Positions 14,789-24,456 of a stretch of DNA of 64,000 bases are shown here, in pieces. Source of the stretch: Chaetoderma sp. LZ-2023a. Taxonomy: Eukaryota; Mollusca; Caudofoveata; Chaetodermatida; Chaetodermatidae. The first letter of the stretch is position 1. The number at the start of each line of letters is the position of its first letter. The position numbers and the translations under genes were made by a program. The notes beneath the pieces were generated by a model. It did not search any database. It worked only from the letters and a program-made list of their open reading frames with translations, and was not told where the DNA came from. Where the stretch lies: positions 137,528,496 to 137,592,495 of the forward strand of contig CM067369.1 of the NCBI GenBank assembly GCA_034401795.1. The letters run 5' to 3'.

Positions 14789-16363
14789 ATGGCTAGAACG
14801 AGCAAGGGCAAGAGACGGAATGTCAACCATGAGGACAGCAGTCCGTCTCCTCCCCAGGCTCGACTAGTCAAGTGCTATTATATGATAATACAATGTTTTC
14901 ACCACATAGGTGTCCTAACCAGCAATTTGGGCTCCAACACCCTGCCAACCGGTCTGAGCAGGAAGGTGAGCGAACTCTGCCATTTCATTAAGCCAGCTAT
15001 GCCAAATATAGAGGTAGTAAGTGACATCAAGAAAGTTAACTTTGTTTGGGCAAATTCCATCATTCGAGCTATGATAGACCATTACAATTTCAGTTTAGGC
15101 ACCATCATGTCCGAAATTATCATAGCTCAGACCGCGCCAAACCTTAATTTAGGTAAGGCAAAATCAACTGCCATTAGATGGGCAAAAGCCAACTATGGCA
15201 AAAAACTTCACGTCAAATCAATCGAAGCATTCTATCAATTTATTAGGCCTTTCGACCCACACTTTCAACAGAAAGCACAAAATTGCCAAGTTACCACCCC
15301 TACTGCAAGGTCATCCGAGACCGTACCAGTCATTCCACCACCTTCAGAACTCAGGAAACGGCTCAGGTCACCGACCGATAGCCCCCCACCAGTGAAGAGA
15401 ACGGATACTCGGCCATCACCGATATTCCTATTAGACTCTCCTGTGGACCCTCTTCAGATTCCTCTACCTGACTCCCCACCACCCTTGTCTCCAGAGGAGT
15501 TCCCTCCCCTTCCACGGAGAGTCGATGCTAATCAGAAATCTGGTCCAAGGACCAAATCAACTCCTGTGGATCCTAGTAAGATACCACTACCAGACACCCC
15601 GCCTCCACTGTCTTCAGATGAATTACCTCCCCTTCCACAGAGAGCAAAGGATGACAGAAAATCTGGTCTAAGGACCAGATCAACACCTTTGACTCAAAAG
15701 TGTGGCAGTACCCCAGTGCCAGTGGCCAAACTACCTCAACCAAATTTCACCCCTACACCGTGTAGAAACAGCATCAATCATCAAAATAAACTCAAGAAAA
15801 TTACACACTTAGAAGCTAATTCTTTCTGGAAATTTCGGTATGAGGTAGACCACAAACATGAATGGCGACTCCCTGTCTTGACGAAAAAAATCTTGATCCT
15901 TGGCTCCTCCAATCTAAGCCGTATAAATGTGAAACCCCATTCAGACACCCAGATAGCTTGCTATCCAGGGGCAAAATTGTGCCATGCTAGGACTATTGTC
16001 AAAAAATACATGGACTCCTATCAGCCAGAGAAAATCATCATAAACATTGGCATAAATGATAAGGATGAACCTATGTCTGTAACTGCCCAACGAGTCCAAC
16101 TCCTATTCAGTACCATTCGTTCAAAATTTCCAGATGCAAAGGTTTATTTCACTAAACTGAACTACTCTCAACATCTAACTGCAAAGCAGAAAAGGACCTT
16201 AGCATTTATCAATTCATCTGTAGAATCCCTGCGTATAAAGGTCTCTGTCATCCCTAGTCTACCAATTTCTGATTTTGAAGTAGTCCAGGATAATATCCAT
16301 TGGAGTGAAAAAACTGCTAATGCATTGTATTATAGCTGGTTAACCTTTCTTAATTTAAACTAA
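14789..16363 (+). CDS. PLE ORF1 with SGNH/GDSL hydrolase domain, unit 2
   Basis: I choose the ATG at 14789 (CACCATGG, strong Kozak context) over the upstream in-frame ATG at 14738; this gives 524 aa. The N-terminus is basic (MARTSKGKRRN), then comes an unrecognised region of about 130 residues. A proline-rich linker follows with two copies of a ~27-residue phrase (IPLPDSPPPLSPEEFPPLP and IPLPDTPPPLSSDELPPLP). The C-terminal ~150 residues are an SGNH hydrolase: block I ILILGSSNLSR (nucleophile Ser), block II YPGAK, block III NIGIND, block V DNIHWS. Ser, Gly, Asn, Asp and His are all present. Esterase-type ORF1 domains are known in CR1 LINEs and in some giant rotifer PLEs. The substrate is unknown. 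It ends in the frameshift heptamer. Confidence 0.85.
   Translation: MARTSKGKRRNVNHEDSSPSPPQARLVKCYYMIIQCFHHIGVLTSNLGSNTLPTGLSRKVSELCHFIKPAMPNIEVVSDIKKVNFVWANSIIRAMIDHYNFSLGTIMSEIIIAQTAPNLNLGKAKSTAIRWAKANYGKKLHVKSIEAFYQFIRPFDPHFQQKAQNCQVTTPTARSSETVPVIPPPSELRKRLRSPTDSPPPVKRTDTRPSPIFLLDSPVDPLQIPLPDSPPPLSPEEFPPLPRRVDANQKSGPRTKSTPVDPSKIPLPDTPPPLSSDELPPLPQRAKDDRKSGLRTRSTPLTQKCGSTPVPVAKLPQPNFTPTPCRNSINHQNKLKKITHLEANSFWKFRYEVDHKHEWRLPVLTKKILILGSSNLSRINVKPHSDTQIACYPGAKLCHARTIVKKYMDSYQPEKIIINIGINDKDEPMSVTAQRVQLLFSTIRSKFPDAKVYFTKLNYSQHLTAKQKRTLAFINSSVESLRIKVSVIPSLPISDFEVVQDNIHWSEKTANALYYSWLTFLNLN
16354..16360 (+). promoter_or_regulatory. -1 frameshift heptamer TTTAAAC, unit 2
   Basis: Same context as in unit 1: AAT TTA AAC TAA in the ORF1 frame, the last sense codons of ORF1. 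Here a full ORF1 precedes it, so slippage would give an ORF1-RT-endonuclease fusion of about 1300 residues. Confidence 0.7.
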
Positions 16364-18681
16364 CCGAGGGTCAGGGTACTAACCACCCCGGTATCGGGCT
16401 AGGTAGTGATATTGTTAATCTCACTGGCGCTACATTAACTGAAGCAGAAAAATCAATACTCAATCGTGGCCTAACATTTGTACCAACTCCTAGGCCCAAA
16501 TTAGGCATAGATGCACTTTTAGATAATGGCTCAATGGAAGTTCTTGAATTTTCCCACCGTGTCAAATTAGCCGACTTTTTTCGAAACTCGAAAAGTAATA
16601 TTCTGCCATTCGTTGAAAGAACTGGCTGGGCACCAGACTCAAAATTAGTCGATCCAGCGATCCCCGACAGTATAAAAATTGTAAAAGAACGTATTGAAAA
16701 TGTTGAATTTCCGAAAAACCATACAAATTTGTCATATGAGGAACGTCAAGCCTTAACAGGATTGCGTAAAAACAATGACATTGTCATTAAACCTGCTGAT
16801 AAGGGATCTGCTGCAGTAATAATGCTTAAAGACAACTACATTCGTGAAGCACATCGTCAACTCAGTAATCCAAAACATTACCAAAAATTAGACGAACCAC
16901 TCTGGCAAAATAACTGCGACAATTTTAATGAAATTCTCCAAAATATGGTTGATAACAAGAGTTTAACGCAGAAACAGTTTAAATACCTCGTTGCGAAACG
17001 AGACTCAAAACCACGTACATTTTATCTGTTACCCAAAATTCATAAGGCTATTGATTCTTGGTCAGATCCTATGATACCACCAGGACGACCTATTATATCG
17101 GATTGTGGTTCTGAATCCTATAGGATCAGTGAAATCATTGATTATCACCTACAACCAATTGCGAATAGACATTTTAGCTTCTTGAAAAATACTGACGACT
17201 TTCTGTCGCAGGTCTCTGAGATCTCGATACCTCCAAATGCATTTTTAATTACGCTCGACATCGATGCAATGTACACAAACATTGACATCGAAAAGGGTTT
17301 GAATTCTGTCCGTAAAGCGTTTGAAAAATACCCTGATAACAATAGGCCCACTGGCGAAATATTAGCTCTCTTAGAGCTAAGCTTAAAGGGCAATGATTTT
17401 GAATTCGCGGGTGAAACATACCAACAAATTTGCGGCTGCGCAATGGGTAAGCGTTTCAGTCCGAGTTTTGCCAACATCTATGTAGCAGAGTGGGAGGAGG
17501 ATGCGCTTAGCAAATGTCCGAAACAGCCTCTCTTTTATCGCAGGTACCTCGATGATATTTTCATTATTTGGCATCATACAAAGGAAGAATTTAATGAATT
17601 TTTCACCATTTTGAACAATCATGACCCGAATATCAAGCTAAAAGCCAACATTGACCAAATGTCCGTAGACTTTTTAGATTTAACGCTATACAAAGGTGTA
17701 ATGTATGACACAACGGGACACCTTGATTATAAAGTATATTTTAAGCCCACAGATTCTCATCAACTACTTCACAAGAAATCCTTCCATCCACCTCATACCT
17801 TTAAAGGAATTGTAAAATCACAAATCATCCGTTTTCATAGAAATTCGAGTGATAGAAAAAACTTTGAATCTGCATGCTCTCTCTTATTCAAGGCCCTCAA
17901 GCCGAGAGGCTATTCATCTAGATTTTTGCGCAAAATTAAGTCTGATACTTTACAGGATTTGGAAACTATCCCTGATAATGCTGCGGATCACAGGCCTACC
18001 AAGATTCGTCACAATCGTCCAATCACAGGCGCAGGAGAATCTCGGAAATGTGGAAAGAAAAGGTGTAAATTAGACCTACTTCTTCCAAATCAAAAAACGT
18101 TTATGAGCTTTCAGAACAAAAACAAATTTCAAATTCAGTCTAATTTAGATTGCGATTCCGAAAACGTCATTTATGTAATATCTTGTAAATTGTGCCAAAA
18201 GCAATATGTCGGTGAAACCAAATGCCCATTAAGATGGCGAGCTACTAGACACCTTTGCGATATTAGACATGAAAAAGACACGCATGTCGCTGAACACTTT
18301 AACCTTCCTGGCCATTCAGTCGCTCGGGACTTCGAAATTATACCCATTGAACAACCACCTCTCTCAAATACCACTGACGAAACTGATAAACAAAGGAAAC
18401 TTAGAGAATCATTTTGGATTAAGCAATTAGAAACAGAATGGCCGAGGGGCATAAATGTGGACCCCGGTCTTGCTGATCAGCGTGAAATAATTCCATTCAC
18501 TCTGACATATAATCGAAAAAATGTAGAAATTGCCGAAATTTTGAAAGATGAATATCATAAATTACAGAATAATCTAAGACAGCCTCTCAATTTGCGCCCA
18601 GTAATAGCATTTAGGAAAAATCCGAATCTACGTGACATATTGGTAAAATCGAAATTAACTGGACAAACATCATCATCTTAA
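16354..18681 (+). CDS. PLE ORF2: reverse transcriptase + GIY-YIG endonuclease, unit 2
   Basis: Same architecture and residues as the unit-1 ORF2. It is open in the -1 frame from the frameshift heptamer, and the first Met is at 16534 (715 aa from there). Motif A DIDAMYTNI, motif B MGKRFSPSFAN, YLDD and the complete GIY-YIG module with CxxC (SCKLC) and H-x-x-x-H residues are intact. It differs from unit 1 by His8. With an intact ORF1 upstream, this unit appears competent as far as coding sequence shows. Confidence 0.9.
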   Translation, partial: FKLTEGQGTNHPGIGLGSDIVNLTGATLTEAEKSILNRGLTFVPTPRPKLGIDALLDNGSMEVLEFSHRVKLADFFRNSKSNILPFVERTGWAPDSKLVDPAIPDSIKIVKERIENVEFPKNHTNLSYEERQALTGLRKNNDIVIKPADKGSAAVIMLKDNYIREAHRQLSNPKHYQKLDEPLWQNNCDNFNEILQNMVDNKSLTQKQFKYLVAKRDSKPRTFYLLPKIHKAIDSWSDPMIPPGRPIISDCGSESYRISEIIDYHLQPIANRHFSFLKNTDDFLSQVSEISIPPNAFLITLDIDAMYTNIDIEKGLNSVRKAFEKYPDNNRPTGEILALLELSLKGNDFEFAGETYQQICGCAMGKRFSPSFANIYVAEWEEDALSKCPKQPLFYRRYLDDIFIIWHHTKEEFNEFFTILNNHDPNIKLKANIDQMSVDFLDLTLYKGVMYDTTGHLDYKVYFKPTDSHQLLHKKSFHPPHTFKGIVKSQIIRFHRNSSDRKNFESACSLLFKALKPRGYSSRFLRKIKSDTLQDLETIPDNAADHRPTKIRHNRPITGAGESRKCGKKRCKLDLLLPNQKTFMSFQNKNKFQIQSNLDCDSENVIYVISCKLCQKQYVGETKCPLRWRATRHLCDIRHEKDTHVAEHFNLPGHSVARDFEIIPIEQPPLSNTTDETDKQRKLRESFWIKQLETEWPRGINVDPGLADQREIIPFTLTYNRKNVEIAEILKDEYHKLQNNLRQPLNLRPVIAFRKNPNLRDILVKSKLTGQTSSS

Positions 18682-18961
18682 AGTTGTCCAATATTTATAA
18701 GGCCATCTCGCCTCTAGAAAACAAAAATAACAAATCTCAGGCAATAAAATAAATAAAAAATATTTTCAGTTTTTTGAAAATTCTGAGCCAGCGCCTTAAC
18801 CATATTACTACCTACCAGCCAGTGCCAGTTCTATTATTTTATTGACTTACTAACCAACTAATTATGTGCACCTGTCTATACCGTCGGGCAAATCTGTCAT
18901 TCCACTCATCAATCAATATGGTCTGTCTTCTCAAATTGTGGTATTGTAATTGGGAGTTGGA

Positions 18962-19587
18962 TGGGATGGATGGATGGATGGATGGATGGAAGGACAGGTG
19001 GTCTGGATGGATGGATGGAGAGATGGATGGAGGATCTGGAGGGATGGATGGTCTGATTGCTGGATGGGTGGATGGTATGGATGGTTCTGGATGGATGGGT
19101 GGGTGGCTGGGTGGGTGGGTGGCTGGATGGATGGATGAATGGATGGAGTGATGGATGGAAGGACAGGTGGTCTGGATGGATGGATGTGGGAATAGAGGAT
19201 CTGGATGGATGGATGGTCCGACTGATGGATGGATGGTTAGGGATGGAAAGATGAATGGATGGATGGATGGATGGATGGGTGGGTTGGTGGATGGAAGGAA
19301 GGATGGATGGATGGAAGGAAGGATGGAAGGATGGAAGGGCAGGTGGTCTGAATGGATGGATGTAGGATCTGGATGTATGGATGGTTCTGGATGGATGGGT
19401 GGGTGGTATGGGTGGGTGAATGGGTGGTATGGATGGATGAATGGATGGATGGAAGGACAGATGGTCTTGATGGATGGATAGAGGGATCGAGGGATGTATG
19501 GATGGAGGGTCTCGATGAATGGAATGTCTGACTGATGGATGGTTCTGGATGGATGGGTGGATGGGTGAATGGATTGATGGATCAGAC
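18962..19587 (+). repeat. GGAT variable-number tandem repeat, unit 3
   Basis: Copy of the array in unit 2, the same length to the eye. A long tetranucleotide array would normally diverge in length quickly, so identical length argues for very recent duplication or collapsed or duplicated assembly. Confidence 0.9.
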
Positions 19588-20181
19588 TCCTCCTTCCTTC
19601 ACTCCACTCCTCCTTCTTTCAGCCCTTCATTCCCTCTCCTCTTTCCCGTCCTTCCCTCCAATTTTCCCCAGTTTGGGGAAAGATTTTGAAATTAGGTTTA
19701 CTGAAAGTTTTATTGCTGTGAGAAACAACAAAATACATTCAGCAGCACAATACTCAAAATTAGTTTTTAAAGAATTTTCAGTATTAAAATTAAAAAAGAA
19801 ATTCTTAATAAAATTGACAAAATCATTCCCAGTTTAAAGCTTAGTTCTAGCTGAATAAATCAAACATTGAAAACAATACCAATCTGGCGCCTTTGAAGAA
19901 TAGAAAACAATTCACTGAATTAATGGCCTAGGTTTGACCCTTTGATCAATGACTTCTCAATCAAGCGAGTGACACCCAAACCTCACTCGGAAACCCTAGA
20001 GCTCAATCAATAGCAAAGGGCATAACACAATTGAATCTAGCACCTATGGTGGCCTGAATCTTTATTGAAAATAAGTTAGCTAACTTCAAAGCAATTGAGT
20101 AATTTTCGAAGACAATCCCCTAAAGCCAGCCACCCTAATAAATAGACAGGAATTATGATGGAAGGACAGATTTGTTCTCAA

Positions 20182-20221
20182 GGCTCTGAAGAAGGTTATT
20201 CTTAACCGAAACCGGTCAGCC
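20182..20221 (+). ncRNA. hammerhead-ribozyme-like motif, unit 3
   Basis: Identical to the motif at 14407-14446 (CTGAAGA at 20186-20192, GAAA at 20208-20211, predicted cleavage after C 20217). The same caveats about the extra A and the minimal stem III apply. Confidence 0.5.
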
Positions 20222-20563
20222 AAGCACGACGGTATCATAAAATTGTGAGTTATATATTAATTGCTATTATTGTATTGATTGTATGTTTAAATATTAAAAT
20301 GCTACTAATCCTTCATCTTCCATTTCAGGTATAGTTAAATTGTGTAGGCTTGTAAACTTAGTAGGCTTGTGGTTCTATGTAGGCTTGTAGATGTAATTAT
20401 TCATCACTCAAATTTCAGGTTTTAATTTTTAGATCAGCCCTTTAATTTAAACTAGACAATTGTTGGTTAGAGCTTGATTATCTCCCTTGCTTAGATTTGT
20501 TGACTGGCCCAGTTGTTGCTAAATTTGTTGGTTTTTGATCATTTATTAGAGCATAATATCACC

Positions 20564-22138
20564 ATGGCTAGAACGAGCAAGGGCAAGAGACGGAATGTCA
20601 ACCATGAGGACAGCAGTCCGTCTCCTCCCCAGGCTCGACTAGTCAAGTGCTATTATATGATAATACAATGTTTTCACCACATAGGTGTCCTAACCAGCAA
20701 TTTGGGCTCCAACACCCTGCCAACCGGTCTGAGCAGGAAGGTGAGCGAACTCTGCCATTTCATTAAGCCAGCTATGCCAAATATAGAGGTAGTAAGTGAC
20801 ATCAAGAAAGTTAACTTTGTTTGGGCAAATTCCATCATTCGAGCTATGATAGACCATTACAATTTCAGTTTAGGCACCATCATGTCCGAAATTATCATAG
20901 CTCAGACCGCGCCAAACCTTAATTTAGGTAAGGCAAAATCAACTGCCATTAGATGGGCAAAAGCCAACTATGGCAAAAAACTTCACGTCAAATCAATCGA
21001 AGCATTCTATCAATTTATTAGGCCTTTCGACCCACACTTTCAACAGAAAGCACAAAATTGCCAAGTTACCACCCCTACTGCAAGGTCATCCGAGACCGTA
21101 CCAGTCATTCCACCACCTTCAGAACTCAGGAAACGGCTCAGGTCACCGACCGATAGCCCCCCACCAGTGAAGAGAACGGATACTCGGCCATCACCGATAT
21201 TCCTATTAGACTCTCCTGTGGACCCTCTTCAGATTCCTCTACCTGACTCCCCACCACCCTTGTCTCCAGAGGAGTTCCCTCCCCTTCCACGGAGAGTCGA
21301 TGCTAATCAGAAATCTGGTCCAAGGACCAAATCAACTCCTGTGGATCCTAGTAAGATACCACTACCAGACACCCCGCCTCCACTGTCTTCAGATGAATTA
21401 CCTCCCCTTCCACAGAGAGCAAAGGATGACAGAAAATCTGGTCTAAGGACCAGATCAACACCTTTGACTCAAAAGTGTGGCAGTACCCCAGTGCCAGTGG
21501 CCAAACTACCTCAACCAAATTTCACCCCTACACCGTGTAGAAACAGCATCAATCATCAAAATAAACTCAAGAAAATTACACACTTAGAAGCTAATTCTTT
21601 CTGGAAATTTCGGTATGAGGTAGACCACAAACATGAATGGCGACTCCCTGTCTTGACGAAAAAAATCTTGATCCTTGGCTCCTCCAATCTAAGCCGTATA
21701 AATGTGAAACCCCATTCAGACACCCAGATAGCTTGCTATCCAGGGGCAAAATTGTGCCATGCTAGGACTATTGTCAAAAAATACATGGACTCCTATCAGC
21801 CAGAGAAAATCATCATAAACATTGGCATAAATGATAAGGATGAACCTATGTCTGTAACTGCCCAACGAGTCCAACTCCTATTCAGTACCATTCGTTCAAA
21901 ATTTCCAGATGCAAAGGTTTATTTCACTAAACTGAACTACTCTCAACATCTAACTGCAAAGCAGAAAAGGACCTTAGCATTTATCAATTCATCTGTAGAA
22001 TCCCTGCGTATAAAGGTCTCTGTCATCCCTAGTCTACCAATTTCTGATTTTGAAGTAGTCCAGGATAATATCCATTGGAGTGAAAAAACTGCTAATGCAT
22101 TGTATTATAGCTGGTTAACCTTTCTTAATTTAAACTAA
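20564..22138 (+). CDS. PLE ORF1 with SGNH/GDSL hydrolase domain, unit 3
   Basis: Same protein as the unit-2 ORF1; I see no amino-acid difference. Start chosen at the CACCATGG site. All SGNH blocks are present. It ends in TTTAAAC-TAA. Confidence 0.85.
   Translation: MARTSKGKRRNVNHEDSSPSPPQARLVKCYYMIIQCFHHIGVLTSNLGSNTLPTGLSRKVSELCHFIKPAMPNIEVVSDIKKVNFVWANSIIRAMIDHYNFSLGTIMSEIIIAQTAPNLNLGKAKSTAIRWAKANYGKKLHVKSIEAFYQFIRPFDPHFQQKAQNCQVTTPTARSSETVPVIPPPSELRKRLRSPTDSPPPVKRTDTRPSPIFLLDSPVDPLQIPLPDSPPPLSPEEFPPLPRRVDANQKSGPRTKSTPVDPSKIPLPDTPPPLSSDELPPLPQRAKDDRKSGLRTRSTPLTQKCGSTPVPVAKLPQPNFTPTPCRNSINHQNKLKKITHLEANSFWKFRYEVDHKHEWRLPVLTKKILILGSSNLSRINVKPHSDTQIACYPGAKLCHARTIVKKYMDSYQPEKIIINIGINDKDEPMSVTAQRVQLLFSTIRSKFPDAKVYFTKLNYSQHLTAKQKRTLAFINSSVESLRIKVSVIPSLPISDFEVVQDNIHWSEKTANALYYSWLTFLNLN
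22129..22135 (+). promoter_or_regulatory. -1 frameshift heptamer TTTAAAC, unit 3
   Basis: Third identical occurrence, in phase with ORF1 and followed by TAA and the same GC-rich potential stem. Confidence 0.7.
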
Positions 22139-24456
22139 CCGAGGGTCAGGGTACTAACCACCCCGGTATCGGGCTAGGTAGTGATATTGTTAATCTCACT
22201 GGCGCTACATTAACTGAAGCAGAAAAATCAATACTCAATCGTGGCCTAACATTTGTACCAACTCCTAGGCCCAAATTAGGCATAGATGCACTTTTAGATA
22301 ATGGCTCAATGGAAGTTCTTGAATTTTCCCACCGTGTCAAATTAGCCGACTTTTTTCGAAACTCGAAAAGTAATATTCTGCCATTCGTTGAAAGAACTGG
22401 CTGGGCACCAGACTCAAAATTAGTCGATCCAGCGATCCCCGACAGTATAAAAATTGTAAAAGAACGTATTGAAAATGTTGAATTTCCGAAAAACCATACA
22501 AATTTGTCATATGAGGAACGTCAAGCCTTAACAGGATTGCGTAAAAACAATGACATTGTCATTAAACCTGCTGATAAGGGATCTGCTGCAGTAATAATGC
22601 TTAAAGACAACTACATTCGTGAAGCACATCGTCAACTCAGTAATCCAAAACATTACCAAAAATTAGACGAACCACTCTGGCAAAATAACTGCGACAATTT
22701 TAATGAAATTCTCCAAAATATGGTTGATAACAAGAGTTTAACGCAGAAACAGTTTAAATACCTCGTTGCGAAACGAGACTCAAAACCACGTACATTTTAT
22801 CTGTTACCCAAAATTCATAAGGCTATTGATTCTTGGTCAGATCCTATGATACCACCAGGACGACCTATTATATCGGATTGTGGTTCTGAATCCTATAGGA
22901 TCAGTGAAATCATTGATTATCACCTACAACCAATTGCGAATAGACATTTTAGCTTCTTGAAAAATACTGACGACTTTCTGTCGCAGGTCTCTGAGATCTC
23001 GATACCTCCAAATGCATTTTTAATTACGCTCGACATCGATGCAATGTACACAAACATTGACATCGAAAAGGGTTTGAATTCTGTCCGTAAAGCGTTTGAA
23101 AAATACCCTGATAACAATAGGCCCACTGGCGAAATATTAGCTCTCTTAGAGCTAAGCTTAAAGGGCAATGATTTTGAATTCGCGGGTGAAACATACCAAC
23201 AAATTTGCGGCTGCGCAATGGGTAAGCGTTTCAGTCCGAGTTTTGCCAACATCTATGTAGCAGAGTGGGAGGAGGATGCGCTTAGCAAATGTCCGAAACA
23301 GCCTCTCTTTTATCGCAGGTACCTCGATGATATTTTCATTATTTGGCATCATACAAAGGAAGAATTTAATGAATTTTTCACCATTTTGAACAATCATGAC
23401 CCGAATATCAAGCTAAAAGCCAACATTGACCAAATGTCCGTAGACTTTTTAGATTTAACGCTATACAAAGGTGTAATGTATGACACAACGGGACACCTTG
23501 ATTATAAAGTATATTTTAAGCCCACAGATTCTCATCAACTACTTCACAAGAAATCCTTCCATCCACCTCATACCTTTAAAGGAATTGTAAAATCACAAAT
23601 CATCCGTTTTCATAGAAATTCGTGTGATAGAAAAAACTTTGAATCTGCATGCTCTCTCTTATTCAAGGCCCTCAAGCCGAGAGGCTATTCATCTAGATTT
23701 TTGCGCAAAATTAAGTCTGATACTTTACAGGATTTGGAAACTATCCCTGATAATGCTGCGGATCACAGGCCTACCAAGATTCGTCACAATCGTCCAATCA
23801 CAGGCGCAGGAGAATCTCGGAAATGTGGAAAGAAAAGGTGTAAATTAGACCTACTTCTTCCAAATCAAAAAACGTTTATGAGCTTTCAGAACAAAAACAA
23901 ATTTCAAATTCAGTCTAATTTAGATTGCGATTCCGAAAACGTCATTTATGTAATATCTTGTAAATTGTGCCAAAAGCAATATGTCGGTGAAACCAAATGC
24001 CCATTAAGATGGCGAGCTACTAGACACCTTTGCGATATTAGACATGAAAAAGACACGCATGTCGCTGAACACTTTAACCTTCCTGGCCATTCAGTCGCTC
24101 GGGACTTCGAAATTATACCCATTGAACAACCACCTCTCTCAAATACCACTGACGAAACTGATAAACAAAGGAAACTTAGAGAATCATTTTGGATTAAGCA
24201 ATTAGAAACAGAATGGCCGAGGGGCATAAATGTGGACCCCGGTCTTGCTGATCAGCGTGAAATAATTCCATTCACTCTGACATATAATCGAAAAAATGTA
24301 GAAATTGCCGAAATTTTGAAAGATGAATATCATAAATTACAGAATAATCTAAGACAGCCTCTCAATTTGCGCCCAGTAATAGCATTTAGGAAAAATCCGA
24401 ATCTACGTGACATATTGGTAAAATCGAAATTAACTGGACAAACATCATCATCTTAA
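22129..24456 (+). CDS. PLE ORF2: reverse transcriptase + GIY-YIG endonuclease, unit 3
   Basis: Same as the unit-2 ORF2 except Ser439 to Cys (NSSD becomes NSCD, counting from Met at 22309), in the thumb/linker region between RT and nuclease. All catalytic motifs are intact. Confidence 0.9.
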   Translation, partial: FKLTEGQGTNHPGIGLGSDIVNLTGATLTEAEKSILNRGLTFVPTPRPKLGIDALLDNGSMEVLEFSHRVKLADFFRNSKSNILPFVERTGWAPDSKLVDPAIPDSIKIVKERIENVEFPKNHTNLSYEERQALTGLRKNNDIVIKPADKGSAAVIMLKDNYIREAHRQLSNPKHYQKLDEPLWQNNCDNFNEILQNMVDNKSLTQKQFKYLVAKRDSKPRTFYLLPKIHKAIDSWSDPMIPPGRPIISDCGSESYRISEIIDYHLQPIANRHFSFLKNTDDFLSQVSEISIPPNAFLITLDIDAMYTNIDIEKGLNSVRKAFEKYPDNNRPTGEILALLELSLKGNDFEFAGETYQQICGCAMGKRFSPSFANIYVAEWEEDALSKCPKQPLFYRRYLDDIFIIWHHTKEEFNEFFTILNNHDPNIKLKANIDQMSVDFLDLTLYKGVMYDTTGHLDYKVYFKPTDSHQLLHKKSFHPPHTFKGIVKSQIIRFHRNSCDRKNFESACSLLFKALKPRGYSSRFLRKIKSDTLQDLETIPDNAADHRPTKIRHNRPITGAGESRKCGKKRCKLDLLLPNQKTFMSFQNKNKFQIQSNLDCDSENVIYVISCKLCQKQYVGETKCPLRWRATRHLCDIRHEKDTHVAEHFNLPGHSVARDFEIIPIEQPPLSNTTDETDKQRKLRESFWIKQLETEWPRGINVDPGLADQREIIPFTLTYNRKNVEIAEILKDEYHKLQNNLRQPLNLRPVIAFRKNPNLRDILVKSKLTGQTSSS

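Larger units (their letters stand above)
13041..18815 (+). mobile_element. Penelope-like element, unit 2 (full length, 5775 bp)
   Basis: Complete head-to-tail unit: a 1.75-kb 5' region with a GGAT variable-number repeat, a pyrimidine tract and a hammerhead-like motif; ORF1; the frameshift site; ORF2; and a short 3' UTR. Start and end are defined by the truncated unit before it and the 3' junction of unit 3. Near-identity with unit 3 (only single-base changes noticed) implies very recent amplification, or an assembly artefact. Confidence 0.9.
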
